Assembly: GCF_003967555.1 (NCBI RefSeq)
Contig: NZ_BIFS01000001.1
Span: 2,542,001 to 2,606,000, forward strand
DNA from: Dictyobacter kobayashii
GTDB lineage: Bacteria; Chloroflexota; Ktedonobacteria; Ktedonobacterales; Ktedonobacteraceae
DNA length: 64,000 nt
Direction: 5' to 3'
This document shows positions 41,918 through 50,963 of the stretch, piece by piece. Made by a program: the position numbers and the translations under genes. Within the stretch, counting starts at the first letter, position 1. Every line of letters begins with the position of its first letter. The notes under the pieces are model-generated. The model searched no databases. It was given only the letters and a program-made list of their open reading frames with translations, and was not told the DNA's origin.

Positions 41918-43531
41918 CTATACAGAGCCGTACACCAGCTGGCCGCCCAGGATAGTAGCCTGCACGCCATTCTCTGAAATATGCTCTTGCTCCACGCGCA
42001 AAATGTCATCTCGTAGCACGACAGCATCACCTAGCTTGCCGACGGTCAATGAACCTTTACGCTGCTCCTCGGCGCCAGCATAGGCCGCCCCCAGCGTATA
42101 GCCACCAAGGGCGCTTACCACAGACAAAGCCTGGTCAGGCAGCCAGGGCGGCCGTTTAGTGGCGGGATCGCGGCGGATAGTCGCGGCGTAGATAATATTC
42201 AACGGATCAAAGGTTTCAACCGGTGCATCCGAGCCCATAGCCAGCGGGATGCCCATATCATGCATGGTACGGTAAGCATAGGCGTGGCGATGGCGCTTCC
42301 CCCAATACCGCTCGGCGATATCACGATCCGCCACGGCATGGAATGGTTGGATCGAAGCGATCACACCCAGGCGGCGCATACGCTTCAGGTCCTCGGGCGC
42401 AATCAACTGCACATGCTCTAGCCGATAGCGCAGATGTTTGAACGGGACAGTTGTATCCTGTTTCATTAACAGGGAGCGCTGCGCATGCTCAATCGAATTA
42501 AGGGCCACCCGCGCCGCCCGATCACCAATCGCATGGATGGCAATCATTAAATCCATCTCTGTCGCCACCCGAACCGTATCCATCATTTCCTGTTCGGGCA
42601 GCGCTAGAATCCCACGATTGCCAGGGCTCCCCTCAAAACTATGCAGCATGGCCGCTGTCTGAGAACCCAGTGTACCATCGGCAAAGATTTTAATGCCACC
42701 AACGCGCAATAGATCATTTTCCGCATTATTAACACCCAGCGCTGGCAACTGTGCCAGCATCTGACGCGGCATAATCATCTGTACGCGCACACCCAGTTTG
42801 CCCTCGTCGCGCAGCTGGCGGAAGATATTCAGCGAGAGCTCACCTTCGATATCGTGGATAGTGGTAATGCCGCTACGCTGCAATTGAGCCAGGGCCTCTT
42901 CCAGCAACTGCCGACTGACCTGAGGATCGGGTGGTGTAATCACATCAAACACCAGAGTGGTCGCATCTGCCTCTTGCAAGATGCCAGTAGGCTCTCCACT
43001 ACCATCACGCAGGATAGCACCGGTAGAGGGATCAGGCGTCTCAACATTGATATGAGCCAGTTCTAGTGCACGTGAGTTGACCCAGAGCAGGTGCCCATCT
43101 TTACTGGAAAGAGCTACTGGATGCTCAGGAGCCGCGGCATCCAACGAGGCGCGGGTCGGGAAATTACTTTGAGTCCATGTATTGCGATCCCAATGACCGC
43201 CCTGAATCCACTGGCCTGCCGGGGTCGAAGCTGCCCGTGCACGAACCAGATCAGCGACCTCTTCCTCACTGGTACAGGCTGAGGCATCCACACGCTGCCA
43301 ACGATAGGCCGTGGCCAACAAATGAATATGGGCATCAATGAAACCCGGCACAACCGTGCGGCCATGTAGATCCACCAGCTCGGCATGCTGGCCACCCAAA
43401 CGACGCACATCATCATTAGATCCAACCGCCAGGATACGTCCGCTTCCGGTATCGATGGCCATTGCTTGCGCATGTGGTACCTGGGCATCCATCGTATAGA
43501 TGTTGCCATTTAGATAGAGTACCCTACTCAT
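41918..43531 (-). CDS. YtcJ-like metal-dependent amidohydrolase
   Basis: 537 residues from the ATG at 43531. N-terminal beta domain, then GFIDAHIHLL (the HxH metal ligands), GHWDRNTW, the KIFADGTLGSQTA block, the His in MIAIHAIGDRA, the YRLEHVQL His, and GSDAPVETFDP (the catalytic Asp), as in the YtcJ/DUF amidohydrolase group. Hydrolyses an unknown amide or urethane-like bond in the cytoplasm. The next gene on the strand is an alpha/beta hydrolase-fold protein 27 bp upstream, so they probably share a transcript. Confidence 0.88.
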   Translation of the reverse strand: MSRVLYLNGNIYTMDAQVPHAQAMAIDTGSGRILAVGSNDDVRRLGGQHAELVDLHGRTVVPGFIDAHIHLLATAYRWQRVDASACTSEEEVADLVRARAASTPAGQWIQGGHWDRNTWTQSNFPTRASLDAAAPEHPVALSSKDGHLLWVNSRALELAHINVETPDPSTGAILRDGSGEPTGILQEADATTLVFDVITPPDPQVSRQLLEEALAQLQRSGITTIHDIEGELSLNIFRQLRDEGKLGVRVQMIMPRQMLAQLPALGVNNAENDLLRVGGIKIFADGTLGSQTAAMLHSFEGSPGNRGILALPEQEMMDTVRVATEMDLMIAIHAIGDRAARVALNSIEHAQRSLLMKQDTTVPFKHLRYRLEHVQLIAPEDLKRMRRLGVIASIQPFHAVADRDIAERYWGKRHRHAYAYRTMHDMGIPLAMGSDAPVETFDPLNIIYAATIRRDPATKRPPWLPDQALSVVSALGGYTLGAAYAGAEEQRKGSLTVGKLGDAVVLRDDILRVEQEHISENGVQATILGGQLVYGSV

Positions 43532-43558
43532 CAAGCATCTCGCTTTCTATCAAAAAAC

Positions 43559-44500
43559 CTATTCCTGCAAAAATTTAACGATGGCTTCTCCAAGCGCCTG
43601 CGGATGCTGCAACTGGATATCATGGGCAGTATCGGGCATCCATAACACAGAACAGTTTTGGATAGCCCGCGCCACCTGAGCCGCCATCTGGCCCTTGGCA
43701 GCCGCAAACTCATCCGCATGCTCAAGCCGTTCGGGTGGTTCTTCACCAGGCAATGGTCGATCAGCGGCCGGAACGAGCAGCACCGGACAACTTAATTTAC
43801 CATAATAGGTCAAAGCCCTGTCTTCCCATAATGACTCGCGGATCGCACACTGTTGTTCAGGACGCAAACGTTCCTGTACGGTGCCATCGGGCAAATCGCG
43901 AATATAGGTCAGCACAATTGGCTCAATCTCTGGAGTCCAGGTAAACGGCATCTCTGCCCGTAAGGCTTCCAGATAAGCCGCACGAGAAGGATAGAGCACC
44001 GAAGAAACCTTCTCACGGATAAAGCGCTCACGCGTCATTCCAGGCCAGTGACGCGGCTCCACATGTGGGCAGTCCACCAGTACCAGATGACTCACCAGAG
44101 CAGGATGGCGCGCCGCCAGCACCAGGGCTACTCGTGCGCCCCAGCCATGCCCCACCACGGCTACCTGTCCCAGGCCCAGCGCGGCCATACCACTGATAAT
44201 ATCCTCAGCGACCGTCTTCGGATCGTACCCGCTCTCCGGTTGTGCACTCGAGCCATGTCCACGCAGATCAAAAGCCAGCAAAGGATGCCGTGGATAAAGA
44301 TACTCAGCAGTCAAACGCCAGGTATCGGCCGTCGCAGCCAGGCCATGCAGCAGAACAACAGGAATATCATCTGTAGCCTCTCCATAGTCAGGAGCTACAT
44401 CAGGGTCAGCCATTGACATATGGGCGTACGCGGGGTCCCATTCCAGGTAGTGAAGACGTACGTTGCCTGCATCAACAAATGCGCTGCGGGGTTCAAACAT
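43559..44500 (-). CDS. Alpha/beta-hydrolase-fold protein lacking the usual nucleophile
   Basis: 313 residues. VVLLHGLAATADTW (oxyanion region), FDLRGHGSSAQP, the nucleophile-elbow VVGHGWGARVAL, and a C-terminal His in DTAHDIQLQHP are in order. At the elbow the residue where Ser (esterases) or Asp (epoxide hydrolases, GHDWG) should be is Gly (GGC). A single base would restore either. Unless the sequence is wrong it is probably not a normal hydrolase. Upstream of the YtcJ-like gene in the same orientation. Confidence 0.82.
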   Translation of the reverse strand: MFEPRSAFVDAGNVRLHYLEWDPAYAHMSMADPDVAPDYGEATDDIPVVLLHGLAATADTWRLTAEYLYPRHPLLAFDLRGHGSSAQPESGYDPKTVAEDIISGMAALGLGQVAVVGHGWGARVALVLAARHPALVSHLVLVDCPHVEPRHWPGMTRERFIREKVSSVLYPSRAAYLEALRAEMPFTWTPEIEPIVLTYIRDLPDGTVQERLRPEQQCAIRESLWEDRALTYYGKLSCPVLLVPAADRPLPGEEPPERLEHADEFAAAKGQMAAQVARAIQNCSVLWMPDTAHDIQLQHPQALGEAIVKFLQE

Positions 44501-44529
44501 AAAACATACCTCTTTCTCAATATACCTTC

Positions 44530-45453
44530 TTATTCCTGTTTAGAAATTAAGTAGACGCTGACGATAATGAGCATACCGCCAAAGATGGTATAAGGGGTAA
44601 GTTCTTCATGTAAAAGAAGCACGCCCAGCAAGGGTCCCAGTAAAGGTTGAATAAAAAGTGTAGAGGCCGCGGCTGAGGCTTTCACTTTTGTCAGACCCTG
44701 GAACCAGGCCAGATATGCTATACAGGTACACATAATGGCCAGCCAGAGCACGCTCAGCCAGCCAAACAAATCAGGCATGCGCCAACCAGTCGAAAGGAAT
44801 TCCCAACCAGCTACAGGCAGCCAGAAAACCATGCTGCCTACAATCGATGCCGTAGTAATCAGCAGTGGCGAATGCCTGGCCAGTAATGCTTTGCCACGAA
44901 CAGTATACAGAGCCTCAATCATTAATGCCCCGATTACCAGTAGATCTCCCACCATACGCCAGATTCCACCACCCGCCGGTATAGAAGGTAGCAAGCTACG
45001 CTCAACGATCAAATATACGCCGATAAATCCCAGCGCCAATGCCCCGACAGAACGCGCAGACACATGTTCTCGCAGCACAATCCAGGATAGGGCAGACGTA
45101 AAGATCGACTCACCAGTAATGAGCAGAGCGACATCGGATGCCGTGGTCAGCGATAAACCACCAAACTCCAGCATCTTATTAACGACGAAGCCAATTAATG
45201 ATAACAAAGCTAACTGCGGTATATCACGCCAGGTCAGATGTAGAGAAGCGCGCCTGGCAAGCAGAAAAGGCAACAGCACGGCCCCTGATATACACATCCT
45301 TAAAGCCAGCATTAACGGCAAGGACATCGCCGAGAGGGCATATTTCGCCGCCACATAACTGGTGGCCCATGCGACGTTTGCCCCAATCAGAATCAACCAG
45401 GACATAGTATGACGAGACGACGAAGAGGATGGGAGGCGCGCGGAGATAGGCAA
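44530..45453 (-). CDS. EamA-family (DMT) permease
   Basis: 307 residues, ten TM helices in two EamA halves (WLILIGANVAWATSYVAAKY... and VLWLAIMCTCIAYLAWFQGL...). The start is taken as TTG at 45453 because TAAGGAG lies 7 bp upstream; an internal ATG (MSWLILIG, 45405) is the alternative. DMT permeases export metabolites or amino acids; the substrate is unknown. It lies 29 bp upstream of the hydrolase-fold gene, so a three-gene transcript (44530-45453, 43559, 41918) is likely. Confidence 0.85.
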   Translation of the reverse strand: MPISARLPSSSSSRHTMSWLILIGANVAWATSYVAAKYALSAMSLPLMLALRMCISGAVLLPFLLARRASLHLTWRDIPQLALLSLIGFVVNKMLEFGGLSLTTASDVALLITGESIFTSALSWIVLREHVSARSVGALALGFIGVYLIVERSLLPSIPAGGGIWRMVGDLLVIGALMIEALYTVRGKALLARHSPLLITTASIVGSMVFWLPVAGWEFLSTGWRMPDLFGWLSVLWLAIMCTCIAYLAWFQGLTKVKASAAASTLFIQPLLGPLLGVLLLHEELTPYTIFGGMLIIVSVYLISKQE

Positions 45454-45633
45454 AACGATGCTCCTTACCAGGTATCAATACATCAGTACACCGTAACTGG
45501 GACAACGCCTGTCAGTCACATTGTACCGCATAACACTATTTTTAACATTTTATTTAACCTATTTCCAGGGTTTAGCATAGCAATTCTGAAAATAGACGAA
45601 TAAAGAATACTTTGTATGACATGCTCTGACACG

Positions 45634-46659
45634 TCAGCGCGGCTTAGCCGCCAGAGGGTTAGTCGCGTAAAGAACTTTATAGCGACTATCTCCAGCTATT
45701 TCTTGCACATCGCGGAAACAGGCCAGTAGCGTAGGCTCATACTTCAGAAACCGGTTGGCCACCAGATAGAAGCGCCCCTTTGGCTTCAAGATCTGGGCCG
45801 CCTCACGAATAAAGCGTTCAGCAATCTCCAGGGTCTGAACTCCTCCCATATGAAAAGGAGGATTGGTCGCGACCAGGTCAAATTGCTGGTCCAGGACAGC
45901 TTGTGCCCCATCGCTAGCGAGCACATTCACCCCACGCAGGCCCTCTTGCTCCACAGCCTGCTGGCTGGCGGCTACCGCAGCCAGGCTAGCATCCACCATA
46001 GTAACCTGGCCCTCGGAAGCTAAACGCGCCATATGCAAGCCAATAAAACCAGCTCCACAGCCAATATCCAGTGCATGATCGGTAGGTTTGACATCCAGAA
46101 CAGACAACAATAGCCGGGTTCCTTCATCTAACTTACTATCCGCAAAGATACGCAAGCTAGTAACCGGCAGTTGCTCAAGAGCAAAGCTCTGGCGCCTGGT
46201 CGAGCAGAGCACACGCTGACCCTTGCTAATAGTCAGGGTCTCCACATTGCCAAACAGCTCCTGCATACGTTTTGCCATCGTCAAAATCCCGCGATCCTTG
46301 GCTCCCGCGACATAGAGCTTACCACCGGGCTTCAACGCAAAGGCCGCCACGCTTAAACCATAGAACATCCAGATATTGCCCGGCTGATATAACAAATTCA
46401 TAACCGCCACATGTACTGTCTCTGGGGAATGGTGTAAGATATAATCATGAAATGCAACACAGCGCACAGAAGCGGCGGCATTATGCGCCTTGAAGACTCC
46501 CAGGGTCGCAATATTATCCTCAGCGATAAGCAGGCTTCCCGTCGTTAAACGCTGCAGCGCCAGTGTTCCGAAAGGATCAGCGGCAGAATTAAGGATCAAC
46601 ACCTGGTCTGTTGTGTTAAATTGAACAAAATCAGATAATAACCGAGATTGGAGCATCAT
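45634..46659 (-). CDS. RsmC/RlmG-like rRNA guanine-N2 methyltransferase
   Basis: 341 residues. Two domains: an N-terminal pseudo-methyltransferase half and a C-terminal catalytic half with ALDIGCGAGFIGLHMARLA (motif I) and DLVATNPPFHMGGVQTLEIA, whose NPPFH is the N2-guanine methylase motif of RsmC/RlmG. The exact rRNA site cannot be told. It starts at an ATG pair (46657-46659 and 46654-46656), with AGAGGG upstream inside the coding region of the divergent aldolase gene. Only one base separates the two start codons. Confidence 0.85.
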   Translation of the reverse strand: MMLQSRLLSDFVQFNTTDQVLILNSAADPFGTLALQRLTTGSLLIAEDNIATLGVFKAHNAAASVRCVAFHDYILHHSPETVHVAVMNLLYQPGNIWMFYGLSVAAFALKPGGKLYVAGAKDRGILTMAKRMQELFGNVETLTISKGQRVLCSTRRQSFALEQLPVTSLRIFADSKLDEGTRLLLSVLDVKPTDHALDIGCGAGFIGLHMARLASEGQVTMVDASLAAVAASQQAVEQEGLRGVNVLASDGAQAVLDQQFDLVATNPPFHMGGVQTLEIAERFIREAAQILKPKGRFYLVANRFLKYEPTLLACFRDVQEIAGDSRYKVLYATNPLAAKPR

Positions 46660-46660
46660 T

Positions 46661-47326
46661 ATGGCCCTCTATATTGATAGTGCTTACCTGGATGATATCA
46701 CAGCTGTAGCACAAACATTACCAATCGCCGGAGTAACAACCAATCCAACCCTACTCCTGAATGCCTACCAGCATGGGCAACGTGCAACAGCACATGAGAT
46801 TGTGCAACAACTCTTGCAGCGCACCAACGGTACTATTTTTATGCAGCCCTCCATGGCCGACGAAGAGAAAGCCTACCAGGAAGCCCTCTCCTATATTGAA
46901 GCTGATCCTGAGAGAGTCATTCCCAAAATACCGATGTCACAGGCCGGGGTACGTGTGGGTCAACGCCTGTATGCCCAGGGTCATATTATAGCCTTCACAG
47001 CCGTCACTACGGTTGCCCAGGCCTATATCGCATCTCTGGTAGGTGCCAGATATATCATCCCTTACTATAACCGTTTACGGCGCAGTGGGGTAGATCCCTG
47101 CGAGCGGCTCGAACAAATGGCCCGCGTCATCGCCAGCCAGAGCTCAAACACCCGTATCCTGGCCGCCAGTATCAAGTCTACCGTCGAAGCAGCCGAGGCA
47201 CTGCATAGTGGCGCCCATGACCTGACAATTCCTCCAGCTATCTTGATGGAGATGCCCGGCGACCCTGAAAGTGATGAGGCAATTACACGTTTTGAGCAGG
47301 ATTTGAAGAAGATGAAAAATCTGTAA
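46661..47326 (+). CDS. Transaldolase/fructose-6-phosphate aldolase-like protein
   Basis: 221 residues, the length of the small FSA/TalC class. Motifs include IDSAYLDDI, GVTTNPTLL and VIPKIPMSQAGVRVG (the Schiff-base Lys of the KIP motif). The protein also has AFTAVTTVAQAY, a strong match to the barrel strands, and ends normally. It likely cleaves or forms a ketose phosphate in the cytoplasm. The start is ATG with GGAG 7 bp upstream, located inside the first codons of the divergent methyltransferase gene. Confidence 0.87.
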   Translation: MALYIDSAYLDDITAVAQTLPIAGVTTNPTLLLNAYQHGQRATAHEIVQQLLQRTNGTIFMQPSMADEEKAYQEALSYIEADPERVIPKIPMSQAGVRVGQRLYAQGHIIAFTAVTTVAQAYIASLVGARYIIPYYNRLRRSGVDPCERLEQMARVIASQSSNTRILAASIKSTVEAAEALHSGAHDLTIPPAILMEMPGDPESDEAITRFEQDLKKMKNL

Positions 47327-47493
47327 TTTAATTCTTGTCCAACTTTTCTTGTTTTATGAACTTTTATTCAGCATAAAAGAACTTCAATTCATTGCATAGT
47401 CATGCGCGCATGTTATATTAATCAATGTAAGCGGATAGAGAAACGTGACCTTGGTGGATGAGGGGATGGAAGTGTGGAGGGGAGCGAGGTTCA

Positions 47494-47823
47494 CCGTTCT
47501 TGCAGAGGTGGCAGTGGTAGTGGGAAGCGGGCAAGAACGGAAACGTGGTAAGGGTGAGATTCAACGTTCTTGCTGGTAGTGGGGATGGAAGTAGGGATGA
47601 GCAAGAACGGACAATGGTGGTAGTGGGGTGAAACATATCAGGTATCTTGCGTGTGTGGTGCTGGCAGTGGGGTGGGGACAAGATTGACCTGATATGAGAA
47701 GGTGGTACGTAACGTTCTTGTGGTGGCTATGTAGCAATGGGGTGGTGGGCAAGAACGTTTGAATATAGGGATATGCAGCGTCCTTGTGGTGGATAGGTGA
47801 GAGTAGAGTGGTGAACAAGAACG
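47494..47823. repeat. Array of five stem-loops with G-rich loops
   Basis: Stems of the type CGTTCTTG...CAAGAACG recur: 47494-47502/47532-47540, 47565-47573/47601-47609, 47713-47720/47750-47757 and 47779-47786/47816-47823. A variant (CATATCAGG...CCTGATATG, 47634-47642/47688-47696) also has TCTTG...CAAGA inside. Loops are about 27-35 nt and G/T-rich. The last two are each followed by TTTGAATATAGGG. No coding function is apparent. Confidence 0.65.
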
Positions 47824-48011
47824 TTTGAATATAGGGGAATGAACCAATTCTTATCTGGTTGCGACCAGCAAATGCACGGTGAGGGTGGGGAAAGCGCAGT
47901 GTACGGGTGGTTGGTGGAAGAGGAGGGCGCGATACGTGTGGTGGTGGAGAGAGAGATCCCGAACCTGTCTTCGTGGGAGGGAGAATGTGGGAATGGGATG
48001 TGGGGAAGAGA

Positions 48012-48046
48012 AAGCCTGAAAGGTGTATTTTTACACCTTCAGGCTT
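48012..48046 (+). terminator. Hairpin upstream of the sensor kinase gene
   Basis: AAGCCTGAAAGGTGTA and TACACCTTCAGGCTT with one bulged base and a 4-base T loop. It ends the G-rich repeat region and lies about 210 bp before the kinase. Confidence 0.6.
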
Positions 48047-48259
48047 CTATATATCTCCCTTCTACGGGTTGAGTGGATAGCAAGCAACATCTTGTATCCT
48101 GGCAAAAAGAGAGATTTTCTTCGCTCAGGCGCGCCATTTCCGACATACAATCGTAACAATTTAGCTTTATGCTAGCTATAACAAGCATTGCAGTTGCCTG
48201 TTATAAGATAAAAGACGCGGCGCTGGCTGCATCTTCCGGTTACGAGGTCATAAACAACT

Positions 48260-49684
48260 ATGTCGCAAAAGTTACAACGCCAGAGACATCAAGCACAGAC
48301 ATCGATCAATATTGGATATCTGCTTCTATCATTCCCGCTCGGCATCTGCTACTTTATCCTCATTGTCATGGGGATTATCGTTACCGCCCTTAACCTTTTT
48401 CTGATCGGCATCCCGTTGCTTATACTGTTCATGTCTGCCATCTGGAAAATTGCAGCATTTGAGCGCCAATTAGTCATACGCTGGCTACATGTAAGTATTG
48501 CCCCTATGGCGGCCCCTTTTCCAGCCCAGGCGAGCAGGATACAGCGCGGCCTGCTTCATCTCAGGCGCACCGTAACCTGGAAAAGCATACTCTATCTTTT
48601 CCTTAAATTTCCCTTCGGTATCCTTGCTTTCTATGTTACGCTCGTTTTCCTCATCCTATGCCTGGCACTCTGCCTGATCTCGGCTATCCTGGGACTCCTG
48701 GTAGCACCATTTGTCTATTTTTACATGGCGGTAGCCTCTAACAGTACACTGGACAGCAAAGCGGCTGGCAAATATATTAAAAACGTCTTGACCGGCGCTG
48801 GTATGGCATTCTTTCCACTGATAGCCATTAACTTCTTAGCCTCGCTCTGGAGCCAATTTGCCCAGGCCATGCTCGGCATGAATGAGAACGCTATGCGCCT
48901 GGCTGAAGCAACGGCCCTGGCAGAACGTGAGCGCCTTAAAGCTGAGAGGGCTGAGCAGAGCAGGCGTGAACTGATCATGAATGTCTCACACGATTTGCGT
49001 ACCCCGGTAGCAAGCATTCGTGGACACCTGGAAGCCTTGCTGCTATCCAGCAATGAACAGACATTATCACCCGCCATGCTCTATGACTATCTGCAGATCG
49101 CGCATCGTGAAACGATGCGCCTCGGTGTCCTGGTCGAGGATCTCCTCTCGCTGGCCCGCAATGATAGCCACGAACTGCGCCTCCAAATAGACACCATTGA
49201 CGCGGGGGCGGTCATCGAAGAGGTATACCAGATCATGATGCCTCTGGCCAGGCGTGAACGCAAAATCAGCTTGATACGCGAGATCCCTCCCCAATTACCC
49301 GCCATCAGCGCTGATCGCCAGCGCCTGATCCAGGTCGTACTCAACCTCGTGCGCAATGCCATTACCTATACACCAGATGGAGGAATCGTGGCCATCTCGC
49401 TCCAACAAACAGAAACGCAATATATTACACTCAGTGTGGCAGATACGGGCATTGGCATCTCACAAGAGGAGCAACAACATATCTTTGAGCGCTTCTACCG
49501 CACCGATGCCTCCCGAACGCGTAGCTCAGGTGGCTTTGGGCTCGGCCTGGCCATCGTCCAGGACTTCATTCAGGCCATGGGTGGCACCATCTCTGTAGAA
49601 AGCACGCCGGGTGTAGGTAGCACATTCCACCTTCAGCTAAAAATCGCTCCCGCTATTGCCTCTACCAGACAGGCACTCGTTTAG
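48260..49684 (+). CDS. Membrane sensor histidine kinase
   Basis: 474 residues. Two paired TM regions in the first 210 residues form an intramembrane-type sensor (IGYLLLSFPLGICYFILIVM, FPFGILAFYVTLVFLILCLA). HisKA has the phospho-accepting His in VSHDLRTPVASI; HATPase_c has the N-box (LNLVRNAITYTPDGG), G1 (ADTGIGIS) and G2 (FGLGLAIV). It is followed on the same strand by a GAF sensor protein and then by a convergent response regulator. Together they probably form one two-component set. The signal is unknown. The start has GAGG 12 bp upstream. Confidence 0.88.
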   Translation: MSQKLQRQRHQAQTSINIGYLLLSFPLGICYFILIVMGIIVTALNLFLIGIPLLILFMSAIWKIAAFERQLVIRWLHVSIAPMAAPFPAQASRIQRGLLHLRRTVTWKSILYLFLKFPFGILAFYVTLVFLILCLALCLISAILGLLVAPFVYFYMAVASNSTLDSKAAGKYIKNVLTGAGMAFFPLIAINFLASLWSQFAQAMLGMNENAMRLAEATALAERERLKAERAEQSRRELIMNVSHDLRTPVASIRGHLEALLLSSNEQTLSPAMLYDYLQIAHRETMRLGVLVEDLLSLARNDSHELRLQIDTIDAGAVIEEVYQIMMPLARRERKISLIREIPPQLPAISADRQRLIQVVLNLVRNAITYTPDGGIVAISLQQTETQYITLSVADTGIGISQEEQQHIFERFYRTDASRTRSSGGFGLGLAIVQDFIQAMGGTISVESTPGVGSTFHLQLKIAPAIASTRQALV

Positions 49685-49923
49685 CCAGCCTCCCCACACT
49701 CAAAAAATCTTAAAATCTTAAAATCTTAAAAGGGCTATTTTTATAATTATAAGGTCCCCTTGCATTCTAGCAATTTCTAGAATTCTATGGGTTCCCTTAT
49801 TTTTGAGCAAGTTTTGAGGTCCCAACTGCAATTTTTGAGGCCTCCTTGATGTTTTTAGTTGTATGTTAGAGAAGGAAATATAGACAATGTAAAACATCTC
49901 ATCTATCCCTGCGAGGTGATTTC

Positions 49924-50820
49924 ATGCAGAAGATCGAGCGCATTCCTCAGATGGAAACAGGCTTAAAAAACCGCTGGCAGTATTATGTCTATGATGCATT
50001 GATAGCCGTAGCCGGTTCTCTAATCATTACCGGCATGATTTATTTTTCTCACTTGTATCCACACATCTCTGATATCGTCATCATCAATTTAATCTGGATT
50101 ATGGTCCTGGCTATCTGGCGTAGTCGCTATGCCGCGATCATCGCTTCCATTGCCGCATTCTTGTTCTTTGATTACTTTTTATTGCCACCACTTTTCACAT
50201 TAGCACTGGCCGATCCCGCTCAGTGGGTAACCCTCTTTATCTTTCTGGTGACAGCGATTATTACTAGCTGGCTGGCTGGCTCAATCCGCCGCAGTGGCGA
50301 GGAGGCGCGCCAGAATGCACACGAGTTACGCATCCTGTATGAATTGATGCGCGTGTTCAATAATACCAATGATTTTGATCAACAGTTAGATATTATCGCC
50401 CTCTCAACCATCCGCGTTTTCTCTTCACTGGGAGTAACGGAATGTGTATTACTGGCGCCAGATAAAACGGGAAGACTACAGGTACGGGCCGATGCCCCGA
50501 TCAGGGTTGACGAGTTTCAGCCTACGGATGAAGAGCTCCGCAATGCGACCAGCGTCTTTAAAAGTGGAACACAAACAATTATCAAAGATGCAAACGAGCC
50601 CCATTCGCTGGTCCATTATATACCCTTGAAATCCGGCTCGCACATCTTCTGCATCTTATACTTGCGCATTCTCAATGGTGTACCCTGGCTCGAAGACGAA
50701 GAATTGATGCACCACGCGCTGGTCAATGCAGCACCCCAGGCCGAATTTTTCCGCACCTTCCTGGACCAGATCTCTTCATTGATTGAGCGCTCAATGTTGC
50801 GTGAGAAATTGGCCTCTTAG
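49924..50820 (+). CDS. DUF4118-GAF sensor protein without kinase domain
   Basis: 298 residues. The N-terminus has four TM helices of the DUF4118 type seen in KdpD (IWRSRYAAIIASIAAFLFFDYFLLPPLFTLALA), followed by a short coil and a GAF-like domain (RILYELMRVFNNTNDFDQQL...). It ends soon after RSMLREKLAS, exactly where a HisKA domain would normally begin. It may present a signal to the kinase at 48260. GAGGTGAT lies 5 bp before the ATG. Confidence 0.75.
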   Translation: MQKIERIPQMETGLKNRWQYYVYDALIAVAGSLIITGMIYFSHLYPHISDIVIINLIWIMVLAIWRSRYAAIIASIAAFLFFDYFLLPPLFTLALADPAQWVTLFIFLVTAIITSWLAGSIRRSGEEARQNAHELRILYELMRVFNNTNDFDQQLDIIALSTIRVFSSLGVTECVLLAPDKTGRLQVRADAPIRVDEFQPTDEELRNATSVFKSGTQTIIKDANEPHSLVHYIPLKSGSHIFCILYLRILNGVPWLEDEELMHHALVNAAPQAEFFRTFLDQISSLIERSMLREKLAS

Positions 50821-50851
50821 TGCCAGGCTCACACAGGCGCGGCCGCGCCAG

Positions 50852-50898
50852 ATAGTTTTATGGCGTGTTGCAATTTCTGCAACACGCCATAAAACTAT
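50852..50898. terminator. Hairpin between convergent sensor and regulator genes (element R4)
   Basis: Perfect 21-bp arms (50852-50872 and 50878-50898) with a 5-base loop. It is flanked by GGCGCGGCCGCGCC and GCACCGCAGGTGC. It works as a bidirectional barrier and resembles the hairpins of elements R1-R3. Confidence 0.75.
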
Positions 50899-50963
50899 TG
50901 AGCACCGCAGGTGCGAAAATGTATGCCCAGAAATCACGGATACGAGATTTCAAAGCGGGTCCG

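Noticed and set aside
47418..47847. Minus-strand frames in the stem-loop array
   Set aside because: His/Pro/Thr-rich text from repeats; they overlap each other in different frames.
47839..48072. Plus-strand frame of 77 codons
   Set aside because: It crosses a terminator hairpin, has low-complexity Gly/Glu/Trp content and no ribosome site.
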